Under the pieces are notes generated by a model. It saw nothing but the letters and a program-made list of their open reading frames with translations. It ran no database searches and had not been told where the DNA came from. This document shows positions 45,795-54,743 of a DNA stretch of 64,000 bases, one piece after another. Source of the DNA: Polaromonas eurypsychrophila (lineage in GTDB: Bacteria; Pseudomonadota; Gammaproteobacteria; Burkholderiales; Burkholderiaceae_C); the NCBI RefSeq assembly GCF_014641715.1, contig NZ_BMIG01000003.1, positions 62,001-126,000 of the forward strand, in the 5' to 3' direction. Position numbers and translations under genes: made by a program. How positions within the stretch are numbered: the first letter of the stretch is position 1; the number at the start of each line of letters is the position of its first letter.

Positions 45795-46498
45795 TGTCGA
45801 AGGAACTCCTGAAGATCGAAGACCTGCACGCCTGGTACGGTGAGTCGCATGTGCTGCATGGCGTCAATCTGACGGTGCACGAGGGGGAAGTCGTCACCCT
45901 GCTCGGCCGCAACGGCGCCGGCCGGACCACCACCATGCGCGCCATCGTCGGCCTGACCGGAACGCGCAAGGGATCCATTCGCATCAAGGGTGAGGAAACC
46001 ATCAAGCTGGCCCCGCACAAGGTCGCGCGCCTGGGCATCGGTTATTGCCCGGAAGAACGCGGCATTTTCGCCAGCCTGTCGGCTGAAGAAAACCTTATGC
46101 TGCCGCCGACAATCGCGCCGGGCGGCATGAGTCTGGCCGAGATCTACGACATGTTCCCCAATTTGAAAGAGCGTGCGTCCAGCCCCGGCACACGCCTGTC
46201 CGGCGGTGAGCAGCAGATGCTGGCGGTCGCGCGCATCTTGCGCACCGGCGCCCGCCTGCTGCTGCTAGATGAAATTTCCGAAGGCCTGGCGCCGGTCATC
46301 GTGCAAAAACTCGGCGAGATGATCCTCACGCTCAAGGCCAAGGGTTACACCATCGTGCTGGTGGAGCAGAACTTTCGTTTTGCCGCGCCGTTGGCCGACC
46401 GCTTTTATGTGATGGAGCACGGCACCATCGTCAAACAGTTTGCCCAGAACGAGTTGACCCAGAACATGGGCATGCTGCAGGAATACCTCGGTGTCTGA
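45794..46498 (+). CDS. livF: ABC transporter ATP-binding protein LivF (second system) with Arg in the P-loop
   Basis: A 234-aa ATPase. The P-loop reads GRNGAGRTT (38-46), so the conserved Walker A Lys is Arg44 (CGG). The signature RLSGGEQQML and Walker B RLLLLDEISEG are otherwise present; Walker B has Ile where LivF usually has Pro. Loss of the P-loop Lys normally cripples hydrolysis, although I have seen GAGRTT in some related LivF sequences, so it may be a tolerated variant in this branch. AAGGAG precedes the ATG, which overlaps the livG stop. Confidence 0.88.
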   Translation: MSKELLKIEDLHAWYGESHVLHGVNLTVHEGEVVTLLGRNGAGRTTTMRAIVGLTGTRKGSIRIKGEETIKLAPHKVARLGIGYCPEERGIFASLSAEENLMLPPTIAPGGMSLAEIYDMFPNLKERASSPGTRLSGGEQQMLAVARILRTGARLLLLDEISEGLAPVIVQKLGEMILTLKAKGYTIVLVEQNFRFAAPLADRFYVMEHGTIVKQFAQNELTQNMGMLQEYLGV

Positions 46499-46558
46499 CA
46501 ACCGCCCGGTGCATCCTTAACCTGTTTTCCGCTTTCGACCACAACCCAAGGAGACCCC

Positions 46559-47752
46559 ATGAAACTCAAGACCCTCGTCGCCGCACTGGCCATCGGATTC
46601 GGCGCTGCCGCATCCGCCCAGAACACCGGCCCGGTGAAGATCGGCTTCATCACCGACATGTCCAGCCTGTATGCCGACATCGACGGCCCGGCCGGCGCCG
46701 AAATGATCAGATGGGCAGCACAGGATTTTGGCGGCAAAGTGCTGAATCGTCCGATCGAAGTGCTGAGCGCTGACCACCAGAACAAGGCCGACGTGGCCAG
46801 CTCCAAGGCCCGCGAGTGGATGGACAAGGACAACCTGTCCATGCTCATCGGCGGCACCAATTCGGGCACGGCACTGGCCATGGCCAAGGTCGCCGAGGAA
46901 AAGAAACGCCCATTCATCGCCATTGGCCCCGGCTCAGCTCGCCTGACCAATGAGGCCTGCTCTCCCTACACCGTGCACTACGCTTACGACACCGTGGCGC
47001 TGGCCAAGGTGGCGGGCGGTGCACTGGTGAAAGCTGGTGCCAAGAACTGGTTTTTCCTGACGGCTGACTACGCTTTCGGCCATTCGCTCGAAGCCGATGC
47101 CTCAACCGTGGTCAAGGCCAATGGCGGCACAGTGGCCGGCACCGTGCGCCACCCACTCAACGCTTCGGATTTTTCGTCCTTCCTTTTGCAGGCACAAACC
47201 TCCAAGGCACAGATGCTGGGTCTGGCCAACGCCGGCGGCGACTTCACCAACGCCATGAAGGCGGCCAAGGAATTCGGCATCAACAAAACCATGAAGGTCG
47301 CCGGTCTGCTGGTTTTCATTAACGACGTGCACAGCCTGGGCCTGTCCAACACGGAAGGCCTGCAACTGGCCGACAGCTGGTACTGGAACCAGGACGACGC
47401 TTCCCGCAAGTTCGCCAAACGCTTCTTCGAAAAATACAAGCGCATGCCTTCCAGCCTGCATGCTGCCGACTACTCGGCCGCGACGAACTACCTCAAGGCC
47501 GTGCAAACTGCCGGCACAACCGACGGTGACAAGGTCATGGCTACCCTCAAAGGCATGAAGATCGACGACTTCTACAACAAGGGCCAGATCCGCGCCGACG
47601 GCCGCATGATTCACGACATGTACCTGTACCAGGTCAAGTCGCCCAAGGAGTCGACCACGCCATGGGACTACTACAAGATGGTCGCCAAGGTTCCCGGCGA
47701 CCAGGCTTTCACCACGGTCGCCGAGTCCAAGTGCGCGCTGATCAAAAAGTAA
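46559..47752 (+). CDS. ABC transporter substrate-binding protein, LivK type (second system)
   Basis: A 397-aa periplasmic binding protein with a signal peptide (MKLKTLVAALAIGFGAAASA, then cleavage) and the start VKIGFITDMSSLYADIDGPA. AAGGAG precedes the ATG. The sequence is of the group often linked to aromatic or amide uptake rather than leucine, but the ligand is not determined. An attenuator-like hairpin follows before livH. Confidence 0.9.
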   Translation: MKLKTLVAALAIGFGAAASAQNTGPVKIGFITDMSSLYADIDGPAGAEMIRWAAQDFGGKVLNRPIEVLSADHQNKADVASSKAREWMDKDNLSMLIGGTNSGTALAMAKVAEEKKRPFIAIGPGSARLTNEACSPYTVHYAYDTVALAKVAGGALVKAGAKNWFFLTADYAFGHSLEADASTVVKANGGTVAGTVRHPLNASDFSSFLLQAQTSKAQMLGLANAGGDFTNAMKAAKEFGINKTMKVAGLLVFINDVHSLGLSNTEGLQLADSWYWNQDDASRKFAKRFFEKYKRMPSSLHAADYSAATNYLKAVQTAGTTDGDKVMATLKGMKIDDFYNKGQIRADGRMIHDMYLYQVKSPKESTTPWDYYKMVAKVPGDQAFTTVAESKCALIKK

Positions 47753-47763
47753 TCTGAGTCCGG

Positions 47764-47797
47764 AAGTGGCCGCCCGCATGCGCGACCGGCCACTTTT
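47764..47797 (+). terminator. Intercistronic hairpin between receptor and permease genes
   Basis: AAGTGGCCG and CGGCCACTT form a 9-bp stem over a 14-nt loop, followed by TT. The short T-run suggests partial termination favouring receptor synthesis. Confidence 0.5.
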
Positions 47798-47845
47798 CAC
47801 TTTCCTGTTGTGATGTATTGTTGTTGTGTGAACTGACGGGCTTCC

Positions 47846-48730
47846 ATGGAAATTTTCGGTATTCCCCATCAAGCATTTCTGGGCCAGCTGCTGCTGGGCC
47901 TGGTCAATGGTGCGTTTTACGCCATGCTCAGCCTCGGGCTGGCCGTGATCTTCGGTCTGTTGGGCGTTGTGAATTTTGCGCACGGCGCACTGTATATGCT
48001 GGGTGCGTTTGCCGCCTGGATCATGCTCGACAAGTTCGGCATCAATTACTGGGCGGCGCTGATTCTGGCGCCGCTGACGGTGGGCGCCCTCGGTGTGGTC
48101 ATCGAGCGGCTTTTCCTCAAGCATCTGTACAAGCTGGACCCGCTGTACGGCCTGCTGTTGACCTTTGGCCTGGCGCTGATTTTCGAGGGCGTATTCCGCG
48201 AAATTTATGGCGCATCCGGCCAGTCCTACAACGTGCCGGAACTGCTCTCGGGTGCAACCAACCTGGGCTTCATGATCCTGCCGAACTACCGCGCTTGGGT
48301 GGTGCTGGTCTCGCTGGTGGTCTGCCTGGGCACTTGGTACCTGATCGAGCGCACGCGCCTGGGCGCCTATCTGCGGGCCGGCACCGAAAACGCCGCCCTG
48401 GTTCAGGCCTTCGGCATCAACGTGCCCATGATGGTGATGCTGACTTACGGCGCCGGCGCTGCGCTGGCTGCGCTGGCTGGCGTGCTGGCCGCGCCTATCA
48501 TCCAAGTCAACCCGTTGATGGGCTCCAACCTGATCATCGTGGTGTTCGCCGTGGTGGTGATCGGCGGCATGGGCTCCATCATGGGTTCCATCGTGACGGG
48601 CCTCGGCCTGGGCATTGTCGAAGGGCTGACGCGGGTGTTTTATCCGGAAGCGTCGAACATCGTGGTGTTCGTCATCATGGTCATTGTGCTGATGTTCCGG
48701 CCTGCGGGTCTGTTCGGCAAGGAGGCCTGA
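47846..48730 (+). CDS. livH: ABC transporter permease LivH (second system)
   Basis: A 294-aa membrane protein with the LivH pattern GLAVIFGLLGVVNFAHGALY (about 31-50) and VVVIGGMGSIMGSIVTGLGL (about 234-253), and eight or so hydrophobic segments. Its stop is 3 bp before livM. Confidence 0.92.
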   Translation: MEIFGIPHQAFLGQLLLGLVNGAFYAMLSLGLAVIFGLLGVVNFAHGALYMLGAFAAWIMLDKFGINYWAALILAPLTVGALGVVIERLFLKHLYKLDPLYGLLLTFGLALIFEGVFREIYGASGQSYNVPELLSGATNLGFMILPNYRAWVVLVSLVVCLGTWYLIERTRLGAYLRAGTENAALVQAFGINVPMMVMLTYGAGAALAALAGVLAAPIIQVNPLMGSNLIIVVFAVVVIGGMGSIMGSIVTGLGLGIVEGLTRVFYPEASNIVVFVIMVIVLMFRPAGLFGKEA

Positions 48731-48733
48731 GCC

Positions 48734-49735
48734 ATGAGCACAGCCACCGCTCCTACTATCCACCAAACTCCGATGTCCAAAGCCGCCAAACTCATTCGCA
48801 TCACTTACATCGCCCTGCTCGCCCTGGCGCTGGTAGCTCCCATGATCGGGCTTTACCCGGTGTTCGTGATGAAGCTGCTGTGTTTCGCCATTTTTGCGGC
48901 CGCTTTCAACCTGCTGCTCGGCTTCACCGGCCTGCTGTCTTTTGGCCACGCTGCGTTTTTCGGCTCAGCTGCCTATGTAACGGGCTGGTTCATCAAATCC
49001 CAGGGCTGGACCCCCGAACTCGGCATTGCAGCCGGTGTGATTGCTTCCGGCTTGATCGGGCTGCTGGTCGGCGCGGTCGCCATCCGGCGCCAGGGCATCT
49101 ACTTCGCCATGATCACGCTGGCCATTGCACAGATGGTGTATTTCGTCTGCCTGCAGGCGCCCTTTACCGGCGGTGAAGACGGCTTGCAGGGCGTGCCGCG
49201 CGGTGCGCTGTTCGGCTTGATCTCGCTGGAGTCGGACACCGCCATGTATTACCTGGTGGTGGCAGTGTTCGTTGCCTGCTTTCTCTTTATCTCGCGCATC
49301 GTGCGGTCGCCTTTTGGCCAGGTCCTCAAGATGATCCGCGAAAACGAACCCCGTGCGATTTCGTTGGGCTATCAGGTGGACCGCTACAAGCTGCTCGCTT
49401 TTGTGCTCTCCAGCGCACTGGCTGGTCTGGCCGGCTCGCTGAAAACCCTGGTCATGGGTTTTGCCACGCTGTCCGACGCACATTGGTCAATGTCGGGTGA
49501 GGTGATCCTGATGACGCTGCTGGGCGGCGTCGGCACCTTCTTTGGCCCGGTATTCGGCGCCGGCATCGTGATCTCGCTGCAAAATCTTTTGGCTGACAAG
49601 GTCGGCTCCTGGGTCACCGTCATCATCGGCGTTATTTTTGTGATTTGCGTGCTGGCCTTCCGCAAGGGTGTGGTCGGCGAGGTGCAGGCGTATCTGGAGC
49701 GGCGCCGGCGCGCTGCAACGACAACAGTAAATTGA
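48734..49735 (+). CDS. livM: ABC transporter permease LivM (second system)
   Basis: A 333-aa membrane protein with LivM signatures LGFTGLLSFGHAAFFGSAAY (about 65-84) and LMTLLGGVGTFFGPVFGAGI (about 258-277), and a basic C-terminal tail RRRRAATTT. It is the last gene of the operon. A gene-terminal repeat element lies just beyond. Confidence 0.92.
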   Translation: MSTATAPTIHQTPMSKAAKLIRITYIALLALALVAPMIGLYPVFVMKLLCFAIFAAAFNLLLGFTGLLSFGHAAFFGSAAYVTGWFIKSQGWTPELGIAAGVIASGLIGLLVGAVAIRRQGIYFAMITLAIAQMVYFVCLQAPFTGGEDGLQGVPRGALFGLISLESDTAMYYLVVAVFVACFLFISRIVRSPFGQVLKMIRENEPRAISLGYQVDRYKLLAFVLSSALAGLAGSLKTLVMGFATLSDAHWSMSGEVILMTLLGGVGTFFGPVFGAGIVISLQNLLADKVGSWVTVIIGVIFVICVLAFRKGVVGEVQAYLERRRRAATTTVN

Positions 49736-49762
49736 TCGCGGGACGCAGCAGGACCGCCCAAG

Positions 49763-49838
49763 CAAGCACGGCTCCCCCGGGGGGGCATTCTTCTACAAGC
49801 TCGGGGAAAACGGAAGATCAGTGAGCGAAGGTGGAGGT
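49763..49838. repeat. Gene-terminal G/C hairpin repeat, diverged copy
   Basis: CTCCCCCGGGGGGGCATTC is followed by CTACAAGCTC and GTGAGCGAAGGTGGAGGTCT. It matches the right part of 4897-5046 (GTGAGCGAACGTGGGGGCCT). As there, it ends at the TAG stop codon of a minus-strand gene, the transglutaminase-like one. Confidence 0.65.
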
Positions 49839-50711
49839 CTAATCTTCCAGGCCGGCGGTGGACAAGGCTTCGGCAAGATGTTCAGGCAGAACCAGGTTGC
49901 CGTTGTCATCGGGTAACGCCTCGATGCTGATCACCGGCGCTGAAGAACTGACACCGCCAAACATCGTGGCAAACGCAGCAGACGCGGCATCGCGGCCTGT
50001 GGCAAAACGCACAAACCCCATGGGAATCGCCGTACCCGAGGGATCGAACAGATACCAGCGGTGGCCCACATACACCTCCACATAGGCGTGAAAGTCGGTC
50101 GGCCCCAGGGCCGGGTCGGCGCCGTAGTCAATGCCGCTGACAAAACGCGCCGGGATGTTGACCGCCCGGCACAGCGCAATCATCAGATGCGCGAAATCGC
50201 GGCAGACGCCAGCCTCGTCGATCAGCGTATCCACCGCTGTGGTGGTGCCGGTCGAGCTGTTGGGGGTGAAGGTCACACGCTGATTAACCCAGTCGCGGAT
50301 CGCCTGCACCCGGCTGTAGCCCTGGCGCAGGTGTCCGAATTCCTTGACCGCCAGCCGGTGCAACCGGTCAGACTGGCAATAACGGCTGGGGTAGAGGTAA
50401 GGCAACACCTGGCCGGGCAAATGCAGCACGCCAATCTCGGACAGGTTGTCGGGCAACTCACGGTAGTGGTGCACATCGACCGTGGCCGCGTAGCTCACCG
50501 TCAGCGGGCCGGGCGCAGCGTGAAAGCGCAGGTAGCGGTTGTGGCTGACGGCATCGGTGTAGATGTCGGGCTGCAACACCTGGCTGATGCCCAGCGTCTC
50601 ATACACCACGACCTGCTGACGCGTCTGCGCCGCATGAATGTTGAACACAAAGTCACAGCCGGCGTCGGCCACCTGGTAAGCGAGTTCTATTGAAAATTTG
50701 AGCCTGACCAT
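49839..50711 (-). CDS. Transglutaminase-like cysteine protease family protein
   Basis: A 290-aa protein. The N-terminal beta-rich domain is about 1-130. The transglutaminase core carries the Cys in EAGVCRDFAHLMIALCR, the His in DFHAYVEVY and the Asp in YLFDPSG. There is no signal peptide. Proteins like this are often annotated as bacterial transglutaminase-like N-terminal proteins and may act as proteases or peptide-modifying enzymes. It stands alone. The TAG stop lies at the edge of the repeat to its left. Confidence 0.88.
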   Translation of the reverse strand: MVRLKFSIELAYQVADAGCDFVFNIHAAQTRQQVVVYETLGISQVLQPDIYTDAVSHNRYLRFHAAPGPLTVSYAATVDVHHYRELPDNLSEIGVLHLPGQVLPYLYPSRYCQSDRLHRLAVKEFGHLRQGYSRVQAIRDWVNQRVTFTPNSSTGTTTAVDTLIDEAGVCRDFAHLMIALCRAVNIPARFVSGIDYGADPALGPTDFHAYVEVYVGHRWYLFDPSGTAIPMGFVRFATGRDAASAAFATMFGGVSSSAPVISIEALPDDNGNLVLPEHLAEALSTAGLED

Positions 50712-50950
50712 GGGGTGCTTCCTGAAGGGGGGGCTTCAGCCGGCGGGCGCAGGCTGCAAATGGAAAAAGAATGAGGGGCGAAGGCCGCAGCAGCGTCCAA
50801 GGCCGGGCGTCACCCGCGACGGTTGATTGTGAGGAAAGAAAATGACCGCGCCGGCAAGTCGCGCCAGCGCCTCATGCCAAGCCGCCACCGCGCCTGACGC
50901 AAGCGCAGCACATCCGCCTACAGCAGAGCGGCAATCCGTGTACCGCTCCT

Positions 50951-50992
50951 GTTTTTATAGCTGTTTATGCCCGTCCATCATGGGCTGGAGCA
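50951..50992 (+). repeat. Dispersed short repeat, family A, copy 6
   Basis: GTTTTTATAGCTGTTTATGC followed by CATCATGGGCTGGAGCAC. It is the only structure I can name in the 300-bp gap 50712-51011. Confidence 0.7.
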
Positions 50993-51011
50993 CAATTTGA
51001 TGCCAGACGGC

Positions 51012-52451
51012 TCAGACCTCATCCATGAAGCGCACTTTGATACTTTTGCCCTTGACGCCGCCATTGGCGAGTTTTAGCTGCGCCTGGCTGGCCAGCGCGC
51101 GGTCCACCGCCACATAGGTCGAGAACTCGTTGACATTGATCTTGCCGACCTGTTCTCGCGTGAAGGGCGGGATGTTGCCGGCATCACCGGTCAAGGCGCC
51201 CAACACGTCGCCTGCGCGGATTTTTTCCTTGCGGCCGCCGACGATCTGCAGGGTCACCATGGGCGGCAGCAGCGGCTCGTTGCTGGCCGAGGTGAGTTCG
51301 CCCAGCTTGTACCATTCGGATTCGGTTTTTTGCAGCACCTCGATTTTTCCGACGTACCCCATCTCGTCCATGCTGGCCAAGCTGATGGCCCAGCCTTCTT
51401 CGTCGGCACGGCCGGTGCGGCCGATGCGGTGGATGTGCACCTCGGCATCCGGCGTCACGTCCACGTTGATGACCATCGCGAGTTGCGCGATGTCCAGGCC
51501 ACGCGCCGCCACGTCGGTGGCCACCAGCACCGAACAACTGCGGTTGGCAAACTGCACCAGCACCTGATCGCGCTCGCGCTGCTCCAACTCGCCGAACAGC
51601 GCCAGCGCGCTAAAGCCCTGTTCCTTCAAATAAGCCACGAGCGCACGGCACTGCGACTTGGTGTTGCAAAACGCCAGCGTGCTGGCCGGGCGGAAGTGAC
51701 GCAGCACCTGGGCCACCGCGCCGAGTCGGGCCTCGTCATGGTCGCTGTCGGGCACCTGGTACCAGCGTTGCTGGATTTTGGTTTTTTCGTGCTGGGCCTC
51801 TACCCTGATGGTTTGCGGCGCCTTCATGAACTGCTGGCTCAGTTTGGCGATGCCTTCCGGGTAGGTTGCAGAGAACAGCAGGGTCTGGCGCTCTTTCGGG
51901 CACTGTTTGGCGACGGTAACGATGTCCTCGAAAAAGCCCATATCCAGCATGCGGTCGGCCTCGTCGAGCACCAGGGTGTTCATGGCTTCCAGTGTCAGGT
52001 GGCCGCGGGCCAGGTGGTCCATGATGCGGCCGGGCGTGCCGACCACGATGTGGGCGCCGTTTTCCAGGCTGGCGGTCTGATTGCGCAGCGGCACGCCGCC
52101 GCACAGCACGACCACTTTGACGTTTTCCTCGGCCCGCGCGAGGCGCCGGATCTCGGTGGCGACCTGGTCCGCCAGTTCGCGTGTCGGGCAGAGCACCATG
52201 GCCTGAACCGCAAAACGCCGCGCATTAAGGTTGGCCAGAAGTGGAATCGCAAAGGCGGCCGTTTTGCCGCTGCCGGTTTTGGCCTGCGCAATCAGGTCTT
52301 TGCCAGCCAGCGCCAGCGGCAGGCTGGCCGCCTGGATCGGCGTCATGGCGAGGTAACCGAGGGTCTGCAGATTGGCCTGCATCGCAGGGTTGAGCGGCAG
52401 TGAACTGAAATCAGTACTTGCTGCGGCGGAAGTCGAAGGGGAAGAAGTCAT
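51012..52451 (-). CDS. dbpA: ATP-dependent RNA helicase DbpA
   Basis: A 479-aa DEAD-box helicase. Motifs are AKTGSGKT (about 56-63), PTRELADQ, DEADRMLDMGF, SAT and HRIGRTGR. The last ~75 residues form the DbpA RNA-binding domain (EKIRAGDVLGALTGDAGNI, then KGKSIKVRFMDEV), which targets 23S rRNA hairpin 92 during 50S assembly. The start MTSSPSTSAAAS at 52451 was chosen over open frame to 52658, because the extra N-terminus is not family-like. Confidence 0.92.
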   Translation of the reverse strand: MTSSPSTSAAASTDFSSLPLNPAMQANLQTLGYLAMTPIQAASLPLALAGKDLIAQAKTGSGKTAAFAIPLLANLNARRFAVQAMVLCPTRELADQVATEIRRLARAEENVKVVVLCGGVPLRNQTASLENGAHIVVGTPGRIMDHLARGHLTLEAMNTLVLDEADRMLDMGFFEDIVTVAKQCPKERQTLLFSATYPEGIAKLSQQFMKAPQTIRVEAQHEKTKIQQRWYQVPDSDHDEARLGAVAQVLRHFRPASTLAFCNTKSQCRALVAYLKEQGFSALALFGELEQRERDQVLVQFANRSCSVLVATDVAARGLDIAQLAMVINVDVTPDAEVHIHRIGRTGRADEEGWAISLASMDEMGYVGKIEVLQKTESEWYKLGELTSASNEPLLPPMVTLQIVGGRKEKIRAGDVLGALTGDAGNIPPFTREQVGKINVNEFSTYVAVDRALASQAQLKLANGGVKGKSIKVRFMDEV

Positions 52452-52563
52452 GGGTCGATTATCGGCGCTGAGGGTTTTTCGCCGCTCCAATGGCTGCCGG
52501 GAGACCTTGCGCAGCGTCGGCAGCGGGCCGCAGCGTCCCGACTCCGCTACAAGCACAATTGAT

Positions 52564-52611
52564 CTCCAGCCCATATTCAGACAGCGCAAGCAGCTATCAT
52601 ATTCATAGCTA
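52564..52611 (-). repeat. Dispersed short repeat, family A, copy 7
   Basis: On the minus strand: GCTATGAATATGATAGCTGC, TTGCGCTG and ATATGGGCTGGAG. It lies between dbpA and the PAP2 gene. Confidence 0.75.
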
Positions 52612-52724
52612 CGGGCTTTCAACCAGCCTTGTAGAACGCCCGCCGGGGCAGGCCGCACGCGCAGGCTTTAAGCTTGGTGCCATGGGCAGACGGCACCTTT
52701 TGCCCGTCGCCTCCCACCAACTTT

Positions 52725-53567
52725 ATGCCTGACAACGACTTTCCCGCCGCCCTGGTCCAAAGCCTTGGCGTCCACGCCCTGCTGCTGTTTGCGTTGCTGC
52801 TGGCCATGCTGCTGCCGCTGACGGCCACGCTGTGGTGGCTGGCGCAGCGGTATGCGCTGCCGCGCGACACCCGCACCCTGAGCCCCGGCGCTTATTTAAT
52901 GATCCGCCTGGCCACAGGTTTTGCGGTGCTGGTCGGCGGCGCGGCCCTGTTTGCCGGGATCGCCGAGGAGCTGGGGGACGGTGAGCGCGCCGGCCAGCTC
53001 GACCAGCTATTTTCCGATGCGGTGCGTGAACACACCGCCGCCTGGGCGCTGCAGGCCTTTGCCTGGATCACCCGGCTCGGTGACACCGCGACGCTGAGCG
53101 TGGTGTGCATCGTGGTGGCCGCCGCACTGCTGCTGCGCGGGCGGCGCTGGCTGGCGCTGGCCTGGGTGCTGGCGGTGAGCGGAAATGCCCTTCTCAACAC
53201 CACGCTCAAGGCGCTGTTTGCCCGAACCCGGCCGCTGCATGAGAGCGGCCTGATCCAGGCCGAGGGCTGGAGCTTTCCGAGCGGGCACAGTTCCGGCTCG
53301 GTGGTGCTCTACGGCATGCTGGCCTATGTGCTGATACGCAGCCTGCCGACGGCGCTGGCCTGGCGCGCGAGCCTGCCGCTGGTGCTGCTGGCCACCGCCA
53401 CGGCCTTCAGCGTGGGCTGCAGCCGGATTTTTCTTCAGGTTCACTTTGCCACCGATGTGCTGGCCGGCTTTGCCTCAGGCACGGCCTGGCTGGCCATTTG
53501 TGTGGCCAGCATCGAATGGGCCAGCCACTACCGGCGTGCGCGCAGCGGCGCCGGCGCCCCGGGCTAA
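52725..53567 (+). CDS. PAP2-family membrane phosphatase
   Basis: A 280-aa membrane protein with about six hydrophobic segments. The three phosphatase motifs are KALFARTRP (about 162-170), PSGHSSGS (about 183-190) and SRIFLQVHFATDVLAG (about 230-245). It is likely an undecaprenyl-diphosphate or lipid phosphatase at the outer face of the inner membrane. An in-frame GTG at 52674 could add 17 residues. It converges on the enoyl-CoA hydratase with 14 bp between stops. Confidence 0.88.
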   Translation: MPDNDFPAALVQSLGVHALLLFALLLAMLLPLTATLWWLAQRYALPRDTRTLSPGAYLMIRLATGFAVLVGGAALFAGIAEELGDGERAGQLDQLFSDAVREHTAAWALQAFAWITRLGDTATLSVVCIVVAAALLLRGRRWLALAWVLAVSGNALLNTTLKALFARTRPLHESGLIQAEGWSFPSGHSSGSVVLYGMLAYVLIRSLPTALAWRASLPLVLLATATAFSVGCSRIFLQVHFATDVLAGFASGTAWLAICVASIEWASHYRRARSGAGAPG

Positions 53568-53581
53568 GACAGGCGCTGCCC

Positions 53582-54367
53582 TCACTGGTGGCAGAACACC
53601 GGCCGGCGCTTTTCCAGGAAGGCGGCAGTGCCCTCACGCGCATCCGGTGAAGCCACCGCAACCATGAACTGCGCCGCCTCGATGGCCAGGCCCTCGTCGA
53701 TGGACGCATTGAGCCCGCGCGTCACGGCGCGTAAGGCGGCCGTCACGGCCACGGCGGAGTTTTTGGCGATGCTGTCGGCCATCTGCAGACAGGCTGGCAG
53801 CAGTTCATGGGCCGGCACCACATGGTTGACCAGCCCGATCAGCAGGGCTTCCTCGGCGCTGATGGCGTCGCCGGTCAGGATCATCTCGTTGGCGCGCTTG
53901 CGCCCGATGTGGCGCGGCAGGCGCTGCGTGCCGCCAAATGGCGGCGGAAAACCGAGCCGGATTTCTGGCTTGGCAAAAGTCGCGTGTTCCGCCGCAATCG
54001 CCAGACTGCAAGCCTCCATGATTTCGCAGCCGCCGCCGAAAGCGATGCCGTTGACACCCGCGATGATGGGTTTCGGGTAACTCTCGATGCGCCGCGTCAT
54101 GGCCTGGCCGCGCAGGACGAAGTTGCGGTATGCGGCCTCGGGCGATGCGGCGACGTCCGGCGCAAAGCCTGCGATGTCGGCGCCCGCGCTGAAGGCCTTG
54201 TCGCCCTGCCCCGTCAGCACGAGGCAACGCACGCCGTCGTCGCGCTCCAGGGCATTGAGTCTGTCCATGAGCTCGTCTATCAGTTCATAACTCAGCGCAT
54301 TGAGTTTGTCGGGGCGATTCAGGGTGAGCACCACATGTTGGCCATGGCGCTCGGTTTCTATCAGCAT
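53582..54367 (-). CDS. Enoyl-CoA hydratase/isomerase family protein
   Basis: A 261-aa crotonase-fold protein. The oxyanion-hole segments are AFSAGADIAGF (about 59-69) and GVNGIAFGGGCEIMEAC (about 104-120, with a Glu at the hydratase position). A second Glu lies in KPEIRLGFPP. The ATG at 54367 has GGAGG upstream. It overlaps the end of the DUF2917 gene by 7 bp. It could hydrate crotonyl-CoA from the gcd pathway, but it is 30 kb away and such genes are many per genome. Confidence 0.9.
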   Translation of the reverse strand: MLIETERHGQHVVLTLNRPDKLNALSYELIDELMDRLNALERDDGVRCLVLTGQGDKAFSAGADIAGFAPDVAASPEAAYRNFVLRGQAMTRRIESYPKPIIAGVNGIAFGGGCEIMEACSLAIAAEHATFAKPEIRLGFPPPFGGTQRLPRHIGRKRANEMILTGDAISAEEALLIGLVNHVVPAHELLPACLQMADSIAKNSAVAVTAALRAVTRGLNASIDEGLAIEAAQFMVAVASPDAREGTAAFLEKRRPVFCHQ

Positions 54368-54648
54368 GTTGCCTCCAGGGAGTTTCGGGCAAAGGTAGCG
54401 GGGGATGAAAATGACAGGACGCCGCAACCGAGCGGGGCGCTGACAAAGTAGGTCGCGGCTTGCGGCGTGACAAAGGACTGGCCGCTGTGCAGCACGACGT
54501 CGCTGTCCGGGCCGCGTCCGGCAAGCGCATCGCTGGTGATCCAGAGGCAACCGCCGGTGCAGGTCAGGACCTGACCGCGCCGCAGACGCAGGGGTTTCGG
54601 GATGTGCCCGAGCGTCAGCGGGGCTTGAAGGGTTAGCGGGGCAAGCAT
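54361..54648 (-). CDS. DUF2917 protein
   Basis: A 95-aa protein with the cupin-like core LRRGQVLTCTGGCLWITSD and the segment GQSFVTP, which I recognise as DUF2917. Function is unknown. It is divergent from the broken LysR gene (95 bp apart), and such pairs are common in related genomes. Its 3' end overlaps the hydratase start. Confidence 0.8.
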   Translation of the reverse strand: MLAPLTLQAPLTLGHIPKPLRLRRGQVLTCTGGCLWITSDALAGRGPDSDVVLHSGQSFVTPQAATYFVSAPLGCGVLSFSSPATFARNSLEATC

Positions 54649-54743
54649 TGTGGTCTCCTTAAAAAGTGTGGTTTGATTCTTCCCTCGTACCGGCCCGCGC
54701 GGCCGGATGGTTTGTCATCCGGGGTATTCCTGCCATTCATGCC

